Positions 6,586 through 15,200 of a DNA stretch of 20,073 nucleotides are shown here, piece after piece (the first letter of the stretch is position 1; each line of letters starts with the position of its first letter). This DNA comes from an uncultured Ruminococcus sp. (GTDB lineage: Bacteria; Bacillota; Clostridia; Oscillospirales; Ruminococcaceae). Under the pieces are notes generated by a model. That model worked only from the letters and a program-made list of their open reading frames with translations, was not told the origin of the DNA and ran no database searches. Where the stretch lies: assembly GCA_900545125.1 (NCBI GenBank), contig UQXS01000020.1, positions 1 through 20,073 of the forward strand. Direction: 5' to 3'. A program made the position numbers and the translations under genes.

Positions 6586-7521
6586 ATGACAGGTACAGGA
6601 ACAAAGAATGATCCGTTTATTATATTGACGGTTGACGATCTTTATTCAATGAACGAGCTGGGCGGAGCTGATATCTGCTGCCGGCTTGAAGCGGATATAG
6701 AATTTAACGGTACTCCGTATGCGGAGAATTTTATACCCATTCCGGTTAACTGGTCATCGTTTGACGGAAACGGTCATAAGATAAGAAATATTCTGGTTTC
6801 AGATCCGGCAAACAGTGTTTCCGCCTTTGATGTAATGGTCAGCGGGACAATAAAGATATCAGGTCTTATGCTTGAAAATACGGTAATGAACGGCAATATT
6901 GTCACGCTTTTTTCTTCTGCTTCGGGGCTGACGGCGTCAATAGAACTTTATGACTGTATGCTGATGCTTGATGTTTCTCACAACAGCAGTGATTCGTTCA
7001 CTGAAAATATAAGTATGCTGCACGGATTGGGACTGACGGTTTCGTCAGATCTTTGTGTCGTTTCGGTATCCGGAACGGTAAAGACGGGATTTGCGGTATT
7101 CTGCGGCGGAACTGTAAAAAGAACGCAGCTTATCGTTGATCTGCTGACACACGATTCAAGTAACTATGATTCAACAGAGTGTTCGCTTTTACGTAAAGTA
7201 ACTGCCAGTGATTCATGGATCACAGGCAATGTCACGTGTGATAATTCAAATTCGTCGAATATGTTTCACGTAGTGGACAGCAGGAGTTCATTGTCAAATT
7301 GTTATCAGGCTATATCGGTAAGCAATATCAGCAGAGTATATTTCAGCAGTAATTTTTTGAGCACTTGTTTCTATGATATGGAGCTTATGGGCAACAAAAC
7401 GTGTTACAGCACACAGGGAAGCAGCATTTATTTTTACGGACTTACTACAGCGCAGTGTAAGGATCCGGATTATCTTACATCCATAGGCTTTATCTGCGGA
7501 GGTACAGACAGTGGGGTTTGA
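6586..7521 (+). CDS. Phage-tail or adhesin-like beta-repeat protein, possibly 5' part of a split gene
   Basis: The 311-aa product begins TGTGTKNDPFIILTVDDLYS, followed by a segment of the form LEADIEFNG...F.PI...FDGNGHKIRNILV. This opening is typical of beta-helix/GLUG-like proteins found in phage receptor-binding modules and surface adhesins. The remainder is Ser/Thr/Asn-rich beta sequence with no catalytic motif. There is no signal peptide, which fits a virion-type protein better than a secreted adhesin. GGAGG lies 6 nt upstream of ATG 6586, which follows the previous stop by 1 nt. The frame ends in TGA (7519-7521) exactly where related repeat proteins usually continue into an IIEG.NDGYP.I segment. 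That segment is encoded in the +1 frame by the next ORF, so this may be a frameshifted or split gene. Confidence 0.55.
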   Translation: MTGTGTKNDPFIILTVDDLYSMNELGGADICCRLEADIEFNGTPYAENFIPIPVNWSSFDGNGHKIRNILVSDPANSVSAFDVMVSGTIKISGLMLENTVMNGNIVTLFSSASGLTASIELYDCMLMLDVSHNSSDSFTENISMLHGLGLTVSSDLCVVSVSGTVKTGFAVFCGGTVKRTQLIVDLLTHDSSNYDSTECSLLRKVTASDSWITGNVTCDNSNSSNMFHVVDSRSSLSNCYQAISVSNISRVYFSSNFLSTCFYDMELMGNKTCYSTQGSSIYFYGLTTAQCKDPDYLTSIGFICGGTDSGV

Positions 7522-7906
7522 GATAATTGAGGGGAGAAATGATGGATACCCTTGCATACCGGAATTGAGAGAATGTGAAAGCACAGCGTTGACGTATCCG
7601 GTAAGTGAGTTTATGTTCACACCGGGGGAAAGCGGATATCCTGAAATTGCACGGCTGCCTGAAGCGGAGACAGGATTTACAGGCGAGCAGCCCGAATATA
7701 TGATGATGTGTTTCGGAGAGCAGGTAAACGGAGGCTATCCGTGGATAAGCGGACTGAAAACGGCTGTAAGAGCATCATATTCGTATTTGTATTTTGGGGA
7801 CAGACACGCAGAGAAGCTGTATTATGAGGGAAAGGAAATAGAAACAGCATACTGCGGCGGCAGAAAAGTGTTTGACACATATCTGATAAGGGAAAAAATC
7901 GTATAG
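7511..7906 (+). CDS. Small phage-tail-like protein with GYPxI repeats (GTG start, or 3' part of the preceding gene)
   Basis: This 131-aa frame opens at GTG 7511, which has GGAGG (7498-7502) 8 nt upstream, and overlaps the end of the preceding gene by 11 bp. It could therefore be translated by coupling. Its opening, FEIIEGRNDGYPCIPEL, is the usual end of a GLUG-like repeat domain. Two similar segments follow: SGYPEIARL and NGGYPWISGL. The C-terminus, LYFGDRHAEKLYYEGKEIET and about 20 further residues, has the style of phage tail-tip C-termini that end in a ..LGGxxVF.. strand. There is no signal peptide. Whether it is an independent protein or the end of the upstream protein joined by a +1 frameshift cannot be decided here. 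It is the last gene before a strong terminator. Confidence 0.5.
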   Translation: MGFEIIEGRNDGYPCIPELRECESTALTYPVSEFMFTPGESGYPEIARLPEAETGFTGEQPEYMMMCFGEQVNGGYPWISGLKTAVRASYSYLYFGDRHAEKLYYEGKEIETAYCGGRKVFDTYLIREKIV

Positions 7907-7911
7907 ATCTT

Positions 7912-7949
7912 AAAGGCTTCCGGACAGTTCCGGAAGCCTTTTTATTTTC
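7912..7949 (+). terminator. Intrinsic terminator of the phage-like module
   Basis: AAAGGCTTCCGGA (7912-7924) pairs with TCCGGAAGCCTTT (7929-7941), a perfect 13-bp stem with a CAGT loop, followed by TTTATTTT. It isolates the module transcriptionally from the pilus cluster. Confidence 0.95.
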
Positions 7950-8058
7950 TGTTGTATAATAAAAAAGCTTGTCAACAGTCAAAATGCCTAAAATATAGTT
8001 AAGCAATTTGCCAAAGTTTACAGTTTTATAAAAAACAGAAAAAAATTGAGTTTTTATG

Positions 8059-8087
8059 TTGCAATTATGTGAAGAGTGTGATATAAT
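8059..8087 (+). promoter_or_regulatory. Distal promoter P1 of the pilus operon (extended -10)
   Basis: TTGCAA (8059-8064) and TATAAT (8082-8087) are separated by 17 nt, and TG at 8079-8080 gives an extended -10 (TGATATAAT). The transcript would start near 8094, giving a leader of about 265 nt before pilC. The rest of the 7907-8359 gap is AT-rich. Apart from the terminator, the two promoters, one hairpin and a tiny ORF, I see nothing in it. Confidence 0.75.
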
Positions 8088-8102
8088 ATTTGTATAAGTT
8101 TA

Positions 8103-8139
8103 ACAATCTGCGGCATTGGTACAGGAATGCTGTGGTTGT
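8103..8139 (+). promoter_or_regulatory. Leader hairpin in the pilus operon 5' region
   Basis: ACAA-T-CTGCGGCATT (8103-8117) can pair with AATGCTGTGG-TTGT (8126-8139), counting three G-U pairs and one bulged T. The 8-nt loop is GGTACAGG. It lies about 10 nt after the predicted P1 start, so it would be near the 5' end of the P1 transcript only. It has no U-tail and so is not a terminator. It does not match the c-di-GMP riboswitch consensus as I remember it. Confidence 0.45.
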
Positions 8140-8244
8140 GCTGTCTGAAAATTTGTATTTTGTAGAAAATTCCCTTTTTAAAGCAGAAAATATTACGCTA
8201 AGTATAAAAGTTGGTGAATATTAATAAAAAGGGAGCGATTATTT

Positions 8245-8277
8245 ATGTCAAAAAAGCGATTGAAAAATTTCTGCTAA
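8245..8277 (+). CDS. Possible 10-aa leader peptide upstream of pilC
   Basis: GGGAG (8231-8235) lies 9 nt before an ATG that opens MSKKRLKNFC followed by TAA. The P2 -35 box lies inside it, so it would be translated only from the P1 transcript. A ten-codon frame after a good ribosome site can arise by chance in AT-rich DNA. Evidence for a real peptide is limited to the ribosome-binding site and its position in the leader. Confidence 0.2.
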   Translation: MSKKRLKNFC

Positions 8278-8288
8278 AATGATATAAT
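8260..8288 (+). promoter_or_regulatory. Proximal promoter P2 of the pilus operon (extended -10)
   Basis: TTGAAA (8260-8265) and TATAAT (8283-8288) have a 17-nt spacer with TG at 8280-8281, giving another TGATATAAT extended -10. Its transcript would begin near 8295 and omit the upstream hairpin and the tiny ORF. Confidence 0.75.
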
Positions 8289-8359
8289 TGTTTTGACAGG
8301 ATCTATAAGAACGATTCTTAAAGACAGCAGTCCAAGCAATAATTTATGGAGGTGGTTTT

Positions 8360-9559
8360 ATGAAGAGTTTTTCCTATGTTGCCCAGGATGCTAAAAACAA
8401 GCAGGTAAAGGGCATAATCCATGCGGAGAACGAACAGGACTTCTTAAAGAAAATTAAAGAAAAGGGTCTGTACGTTAAAGATTACAAGGAAAGCGATTCA
8501 ACAGATTCAAAATCATTGTACAAGTTTAACACCAAGGAGCTGGCATTCTGCTGCAGACAGCTCAGCGCCATGCTTACATCTGGTCTTACGCTTGTAAAGT
8601 CAATCGACATTCTCTGCAAAGAGCAGGAAGATGAAAAGCCGAGAGCTATCTGGCAGGACATTTACGAGAATGTTCAGAAAGGTGAATCTTTCTCTTCTGC
8701 TCTTGAAATGCATGAAGGTTCATTCCCGGAATTCCTGATCTCAATGGTTGCTGCCGGAGAGTCCAGCGGTTCGCTTGATGTAATCATGCAGCGTATGTCC
8801 GATCATTACGCCAAGGAAAACAAGCTGAAAAACACCATAAAGGGCGCTATGACGTATCCTATTATACTTCTCGTGCTTTGTATAGTAATAGTTATTTTCC
8901 TTTTCACATTCATCATGCCTACGTTCATCGAAATGTACGATGATCCCTCAACGATGCCCTTCCTGACCAAGTGCCTGGCTGCTATCAGTGACTTCATCAG
9001 AAAAAGATGGTACATACTTATTGCTATTGCGCTTGCCCTTGTATTCGGCATCAAATATGCGCTCAAGACGCCAAATCTCAGGCTTAAATTTGACCGTATG
9101 CTTGTAAAAGGCCCTGCAATCGGACCGCTTATCACAAAGATCTACACCGGACGTTTTGCACGTACCCTCTCATCACTTTACTCCAGCGGTATTCCTATGG
9201 TTGAATGTCTTGAAAGAGCTTCTGCGATTCTCGGAAATTCATACATAGACGAGAAGTTTGTGGATGTTGTTGACGAGGTAAAACAGGGCGAATCACTCTC
9301 GGCTGCCATTACAAGAACAGAAATATTCGAGCCGATGTTCTGCTCTGTAATTTACGTCGGTGAAGAAGCCGGTGCGCTTGACTCTATTCTTGAAAAGACA
9401 TCTGAATATTACGAGGATGAATCAGATGCGGCTGTACAGCGTCTGGTAAGCATGGTAGAGCCTCTGCTTCTTATCTTCATGGGTTTGATTATCGGACTTG
9501 TAGTATGTGGTATTTACCCCGCACTCTACGGTTCATTCGAGTCAATCGAAAACGAATAA
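8360..9559 (+). CDS. pilC: Type IV pilus inner-membrane platform protein PilC (GspF family)
   Basis: The 399-aa product has the standard length of PilC/GspF, the polytopic membrane protein on which the motor ATPases act to insert or remove pilins. The family N-terminus MKSFSYVAQDAKNKQVKGII is present. Two homologous GspF domains follow: about 55-175, with RQLSAMLTSGLTLVKSIDIL and MVAAGESSGSLDVIMQRMS, and about 258-380, with RTLSSLYSSGIPMVECLERA and VGEEAGALDSILEKTSEYY. Three membrane segments are visible near 165-190, 217-235 and 369-390. GGAGG lies 7 nt before ATG 8360. It is the first gene of the pilus operon behind tandem promoters, with 21 nt to the next gene. The assignment is firm; a GspF-type secretion role is less likely given the neighbours. 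Confidence 0.93.
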   Translation: MKSFSYVAQDAKNKQVKGIIHAENEQDFLKKIKEKGLYVKDYKESDSTDSKSLYKFNTKELAFCCRQLSAMLTSGLTLVKSIDILCKEQEDEKPRAIWQDIYENVQKGESFSSALEMHEGSFPEFLISMVAAGESSGSLDVIMQRMSDHYAKENKLKNTIKGAMTYPIILLVLCIVIVIFLFTFIMPTFIEMYDDPSTMPFLTKCLAAISDFIRKRWYILIAIALALVFGIKYALKTPNLRLKFDRMLVKGPAIGPLITKIYTGRFARTLSSLYSSGIPMVECLERASAILGNSYIDEKFVDVVDEVKQGESLSAAITRTEIFEPMFCSVIYVGEEAGALDSILEKTSEYYEDESDAAVQRLVSMVEPLLLIFMGLIIGLVVCGIYPALYGSFESIENE

Positions 9560-9580
9560 AACGGAAAGGTGGAAAGATAA

Positions 9581-11353
9581 ATGCTTTCATTTGATATTAC
9601 TGACAGAAATGTACGTGTTGTTAAGGGAACAGAAAGCAACGGAAAAATCAAGATTACTTCTGCTGCTACCCTTGACATTGAGGAGAACCTCATTGTAAAC
9701 GGTCACGTTAAGGATGTGCCCAATGTGGCTACACTTATTAACGGCATCCTGAAAAAACATAAAATGCCCGATAAGGAGGCTATCGTTTCGATTTCCTCCA
9801 ACCTGACTATCTTTAAGGAAATGAACGTTGCCAAGGCAAAGAATCAGGATCTTCAGAAAGTTGTAAAGCAGCAGATGCAGGCTGAACTGAACCTTGATGA
9901 TTCCTACAGCGTATCATACATTATAGTAGGAGAAGCAGAAGCATCAGGCGAGGGAAGCGAGTCTGCATACAGGATTCTTGCTACTGCCTGTCCTTACGAG
10001 ATCGTAAACAGCTACCGAGAGGTATTCAAACTTCTTGGAATTTCCCTCAAATCCGTAATGATCGGATGCAACTGTATCACAAAGGTTCTTCTTGCTGATA
10101 CAAAGATCAGATCGAAGATGCCACTCCTTGCCGTTCAGATCGACAACAATTTCATCTCGCTCAACCTTTACGAGCAGGGTTCGCTTTCATTCTCACGTTT
10201 TGCATCCATTGATGCCGCAGACTACGGCTATTCGGATGACTACGTATTTGAAGCAGTAAACGAGAATATCTTCCGTATGCTCCAGTTCCACAGAAGCCGT
10301 CAGACAGGCGAGTCAATCGAGAATGTAATCTTCTACGGAGATACACACGAGTATGTAAGACTTACCGACGAGCTTGAAAAGCTTGATCTTAAAACAAGCC
10401 TTATCAACGTTCCACCGCAGATCCACGGTCATGAAAACCTTGAATTTTCACTGTATGCAAACGCTATCGGTGCTATGTTCAAGAGAAGCAAGGACATTGA
10501 AAAGATCAATCTTCTTGAAACGGATCTTGGAACAGCCGTTAAGAACAAGATCAAGGATGACAGTTCCGGAAACATTATTCTCCTTGGAGCAGTATGCCTT
10601 TCACTTATAGTTACAGGCGGACTTTTTGGTTATAATTTCTTCAAGAACAAGGGCGTAGAAAATGATATTCAGGAAACGCAGGAATATATAAACAGTTCCA
10701 AGACAAAGAAAAAGCTCAAACATCTTGAATACCTTGAACTTACGAAGGAGTCTGTTGACGCATATTCGCAGAAAATGAAGAATGCCAACGATGCATATTA
10801 CTCACAGCCGGTTATCAACGGTTATAAGTACGATATCCTTAAAACGACTATGGAGAATATTCTCAAGCAGGATAAATATAAGGATTATGTACTTTGGGAC
10901 GGCGAAAAGAAAGAGGGAACAGGAGCAGATGCCAAAACCGTCAAGATCGTTCCAACCATCGGTTGGGGTGACTACAACGAAGGAACTCTCTCCGTTGAAT
11001 TTGATATTCCTCTTAAAGACAGTGAAATTCTCGATAAGAAGATGACTCAGGACTTCCCTCGTGAATATGTAAAAGCACTGGAAGATATCAAGATAAAAGA
11101 TATCAAAGAAGATATTACAAAGGACGATTATCCCGACAAAAATGTTTTCAGATATGTAGAATACAGCGGATATACATATGAAAAGGGTTCAACGGAAGAA
11201 GTAAGCCAGACTGCCGGTGAAACAACCGTGACGAGCAAGGAAAAAGAACCTGACAGAGTAAAGTTTACAATTACAGTTGAACTCGAAGGCGAGCGCAGCG
11301 CAGCGTCTGACCTGCATACAGAAGACGAAGCCGCTGACAGTGAAAATGAATAA
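9581..11353 (+). CDS. PilM-PilN fusion protein of the type IV pilus alignment complex
   Basis: The 590-aa product is far longer than PilM (about 350 aa). Residues 1-300 read as an actin-fold PilM-like cytoplasmic domain: LSFDITDRNVRVVKG at the start, EAIVSISS, and the closing LYANAIGAMFKRS. The first phosphate-loop region lacks the usual DIGxxxIK glycines, so nucleotide binding is doubtful. INLLE at 309-313 matches the INLL motif that stands at the N-terminus of PilN and docks in PilM. A single membrane segment follows at about 331-353, then a coiled-coil and alpha/beta extracytoplasmic region to residue 590, as in PilN. One polypeptide therefore appears to replace PilM plus PilN, tethering the cytoplasmic ring to the membrane. 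The pilO-like gene follows after 15 nt. The domain reading is from motifs and context; fold prediction would settle it. Confidence 0.8.
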   Translation: MLSFDITDRNVRVVKGTESNGKIKITSAATLDIEENLIVNGHVKDVPNVATLINGILKKHKMPDKEAIVSISSNLTIFKEMNVAKAKNQDLQKVVKQQMQAELNLDDSYSVSYIIVGEAEASGEGSESAYRILATACPYEIVNSYREVFKLLGISLKSVMIGCNCITKVLLADTKIRSKMPLLAVQIDNNFISLNLYEQGSLSFSRFASIDAADYGYSDDYVFEAVNENIFRMLQFHRSRQTGESIENVIFYGDTHEYVRLTDELEKLDLKTSLINVPPQIHGHENLEFSLYANAIGAMFKRSKDIEKINLLETDLGTAVKNKIKDDSSGNIILLGAVCLSLIVTGGLFGYNFFKNKGVENDIQETQEYINSSKTKKKLKHLEYLELTKESVDAYSQKMKNANDAYYSQPVINGYKYDILKTTMENILKQDKYKDYVLWDGEKKEGTGADAKTVKIVPTIGWGDYNEGTLSVEFDIPLKDSEILDKKMTQDFPREYVKALEDIKIKDIKEDITKDDYPDKNVFRYVEYSGYTYEKGSTEEVSQTAGETTVTSKEKEPDRVKFTITVELEGERSAASDLHTEDEAADSENE

Positions 11354-11368
11354 GGGAGGCAGAGCAAG

Positions 11369-12205
11369 ATGAAATTAACTTACAGAGATAAAGTTATTCT
11401 TGCCATAGTACTGGCAATTGCGATCTTCGTGGCAGGATTCTTTGGACTTATCAAACCAAAGACCACAGAAATAAAGGATAATGAAGCAACTCTTGAAACT
11501 CTTGAAAAAGAAAAGACCGAAATTGAAAGAAAAATCAAGAGAATTGGTAAGGTTACAGATCAGATTGATGAATCATATCTGAAAGGTGAAGAAAACAGAG
11601 CAGTTTTCGTAGATGTTGACCTTATTGGTTCAACAAACAGCCTTACAGGCGGAACAAAAAAGCTTGACGAATACATGTATGACTATGCAGAAAAGGCACA
11701 CGTAAAGATCACGGAACTCAAAGCAGATCCGACTACAGCATCTGCACTCAACTATTACTACAAACCCTACGTTGAAATAGCCGGAGCACTCCGTGAAAGC
11801 GCAGATATCAACGGCAACCTTCAGCAGGAGATTACAAAAGAAAGCGAAGACAGCAGTTATATAGGTGCAAGAGGCGTTGAGAATATCATGTCCACAAGAT
11901 ATGGTGTAACCATCGAAGGAAAGAAGAAGGAAATCTGGGATTACCTTGCAAAAATCGAAGGTATTGACAGCGCAGTAATTGTAACATCCGTATCGCTTTC
12001 AAAGGCAGAGGAGCAGGAAGAGGACGAAAAGGCAACTCCTGCAACACCAGATGGTCAGACACCGCAGCAGGACACTTCAACCAGCAGCGATCAGCCTGAA
12101 AACTGGGATGATGATACCGTTCTTGAAGCAAGTATAGTTATCCAGCTTTATTCAGTATATCAAATGGAAGAGCCGGATACTTCCGAGGAAGCAGCGACAA
12201 AGTGA
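11369..12205 (+). CDS. PilO-like pilus alignment subcomplex protein
   Basis: The 278-aa bitopic membrane protein has a short basic cytoplasmic N-terminus (MKLTYRDK), one membrane segment at about 9-27, and a charged coiled coil at about 30-60. An extracytoplasmic alpha/beta domain follows (about 95-215), with EIWDYLAKIEGIDSAVIVTS resembling the second ferredoxin-like strand-helix unit of PilO. An insert rich in Glu, Thr, Pro, Gln and Ser (about 212-240) interrupts the C-terminal domain. Its position straight after the PilM-PilN fusion, plus this topology, argues for PilO, which pairs with PilN to form the alignment complex between platform and envelope. Sequence identity to PilO is low by eye, so the call leans on topology and synteny. 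Confidence 0.75.
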   Translation: MKLTYRDKVILAIVLAIAIFVAGFFGLIKPKTTEIKDNEATLETLEKEKTEIERKIKRIGKVTDQIDESYLKGEENRAVFVDVDLIGSTNSLTGGTKKLDEYMYDYAEKAHVKITELKADPTTASALNYYYKPYVEIAGALRESADINGNLQQEITKESEDSSYIGARGVENIMSTRYGVTIEGKKKEIWDYLAKIEGIDSAVIVTSVSLSKAEEQEEDEKATPATPDGQTPQQDTSTSSDQPENWDDDTVLEASIVIQLYSVYQMEEPDTSEEAATK

Positions 12206-12267
12206 GAGAAGACATAATCATACGTACCCGTTATTGAGAAAAAGTTTACCGGAAAGGTGGTAAAAAA

Positions 12268-15200
12268 ATGGAAACTGAGAAGAAAAGAACCCTAAAAGGC
12301 TCCATACTGTTTACAGTAGTCTCAGTGCTGGCTCTCATGACAATATTCATGACCAGTGCGTTAGCTCTGGCGGCAGCTGCAAACAAACGGGCTCACAAAA
12401 CGTATTCGGCATCGCAGGCATCCTATACGGCAAGAGCAGCAATCGACAGTGTTCTTGCCGCTGTAGGCACAAATAACGAATTTGCAAATGCGGTAGAAAG
12501 TCTGCCGCAGAACGGCAAGTTTGAAGTTGAAATAGGAATCAATTCGCCTTCATTGGGAAAAATTGATAAAGCAACTGTTGAATATGCAGGCAAAACAACG
12601 ATTTTTGATCCCAATACAAAGGCGTGGACAGAAAAGAATCTTATAAAGATAACAGCAGAAGTAACAATGGGCGGCGAGACGACAAAGCTCGTATCTCATG
12701 TTATTCAGGATCCAGTAGTCAAGAGCGACGACGGCCCCGGATTCCTTACAATGGGCGGAGCCGGTGTGGCAAACGGCAACAACGGTTCTATTTTCGGCGG
12801 CGCATATTACGGTATGGGTCATGGTCACGACGGCGGAACGTGGAACGGAAACCTCACATATATCGAGTGGAATCCGTATGACGGCGAGCTTACAACACTT
12901 GATGACAAGCAGTATCTGACAAACGAGAATTACACGCTTAAAGATATAAACAGAGTAGAAGCGTTCATGGTAGTAAACGGCAACTTCAGTCTGCCTACAT
13001 ATCTGACGGTTCACTATACGCAGCTCGGTAAGGGCGTGCAGATCTGGGGCGACCTGAACATGACTAATGGAGGTCTTGATATCAGGATGTCCGATCCGCT
13101 TCGTGATGAAATGGCATCAAAATCTCTTAAATTCAATGAGATCCCGTATCTTTACGTTGACGGAAAAATCAGTATGTCAAATCAGAATTTCACCTACGGA
13201 GACGGAACATATCCTTTCAATATTTTCTGCGGAAGCATGGAACTTAACGCAGGACAGATGAATTCTTATGCAGATATTTATTGCTATGATAAGGACAAAA
13301 CAACAACCATAAGAACAGATGGAACATCGCTTTATGGTTGGTCTAAGTCGCTTATTGAAGGCGGAGACGGATATTCAAGTTCCGGCGGCGGAATCTTCTC
13401 CAAAGGAAATCTTGAATTTACCGGCAACAACGGAAATTATTATATTGCCGGCGATGTTAAGGTAGACGGCGATGTAAAGCTTGACAGACAGATAACGATT
13501 GGCGGAGATCTGATAGTAGGCGGAAAGCTTTCCATGAACAACGATAACATCAAGGTTGACGGAAAAGTATATGCAAATACCTATGAAGGCGCAAAGATTC
13601 AGATACCCGGCGGCGATCAGCTTAAAGACGGTTATACAAAGAAGCCTGTAAGCTATATTATTGCTAAAGACGTAGCATATGAGGCAGATGCAGGAGACGG
13701 AAGTATTATTCTTCAGCCTGTTGATTATATGTGGCTCAAGCCGGAAGTTCTTGATGCTTTTGCCGGTTATACGCAGCTTACAAACGATGACGGAACTCCT
13801 ACAAATGCATATGATTTCGGCGGAGCTACAATACCGATCGAATATCTGATTATTGAGGATTGGGATAAGTCGTTTGAGGGACTTGAACCGCCTCCGAACT
13901 GGGGACAGCCCGGCGGTCCCGGATTTAAACCCGGAGAACCCGGCGAGCCTGGAGAACCGGAAGAATTTGTTCCCGATCTCAATCAGGTAAAGAATTTCAG
14001 AGAGGGTTATTTTGATCCTACAGGCAAAGAAGTTACAGAAGCAGAAGCCAAGAAGCCGACTTCACCGTTCTATAACGGAGATAAGGATACAATTGAGATT
14101 CTTCCCCTGAAACAGTATTATACAGATACAGGCGAAAGTGTAATTTTCCCTGCATACGCAGAAAAGGAAACAATTCTCGGACTTTCAGGTCCTGTAAAGG
14201 GAACAGAAGGACATTTCGGAAAAGATACTCCGGCAGCGGTAAACAATAGGATATACAACGGTACATCTCAGCTTGTAGGACATATCACCGAAAGCTGTAC
14301 ACTGACAGGTCTCTTTACCAAGGCAGTTACGATTGACGCAAACGGCTCAGATGTACACGTACTTATCAAGGATGCAAAATTTCAGAATGATGATAATCCT
14401 TCCGAAGCAAGGATCTATGTAAATGAATTAAACGGCGGCAAAGTATACTTTACATTTGCCGGAGAAGTTGAATGCTTCTACGACAATCCTGCTGAAAAGG
14501 AAGAAACGCAGGTTATCCAGACTGTATTTGAAGTAATGGATAAGTGGGGCATTGAGAAAAACGTTCAGTCACCGCAGGGAGCAATAACAAACGTTGTTAC
14601 TTCTGCAAGTGCATCCGGCGGACAGATCACCATAAACGGAGTTGATGCAAAGCTCACTGGTATGTTTGACGGAGTAACTATCAACATTGTACCTCCGGCA
14701 GCAGATTCAATATGGATTCAGCTTGACAACTTCACATCACAGAATAACGCAAAAATAATTATCAAGGATATCGGTGATGACGGCAGTCAGATCGGTGGAC
14801 AGGTCAATTTCTATGTTACCGGTCAAAATAATCACATGACAAATGGAGAAATTGTTACTCAATCGTTCCTCAATTTTGCAAAGTCAAACGATGTGGTTCA
14901 GGTTGTTACAGATTTTAACAATCCCACACTAAAAGTAAAGGGCGATGACGGTAAAGATCTGCCGCTCCTGACAGCACCGAAGGTAAATATGTATTCAGAA
15001 AAAGGTGCTAAATTCAAGGGCAGCAACGGATTCTTCATTACAGCGTTCGTTCGTGCTCCGTATATGGATTTTGATGTTCCTACACTCTCATCGGCATATG
15101 ACGGATGTCTCAGCAGAATTTATTATGACGGTATCCGACTTGACAAGGCAGGAAACAGAAATAATCAGGCTCCGGCACGATTTGGTGTTCTCGGATGTCT

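Noticed and set aside
5964..7906. Intact prophage or extracellular contractile injection system
   Set aside because: Only three fibre/baseplate-like genes are present; no sheath, tube, ATPase, capsid, packaging, lysis or recombination genes and no attachment-site repeats were seen.
8090..8359. c-di-GMP riboswitch ahead of the pilus operon
   Set aside because: Expected for Clostridial pilus genes, but I could not find the conserved core of the GEMM-I or c-di-GMP-II class by eye; only a simple hairpin is seen.
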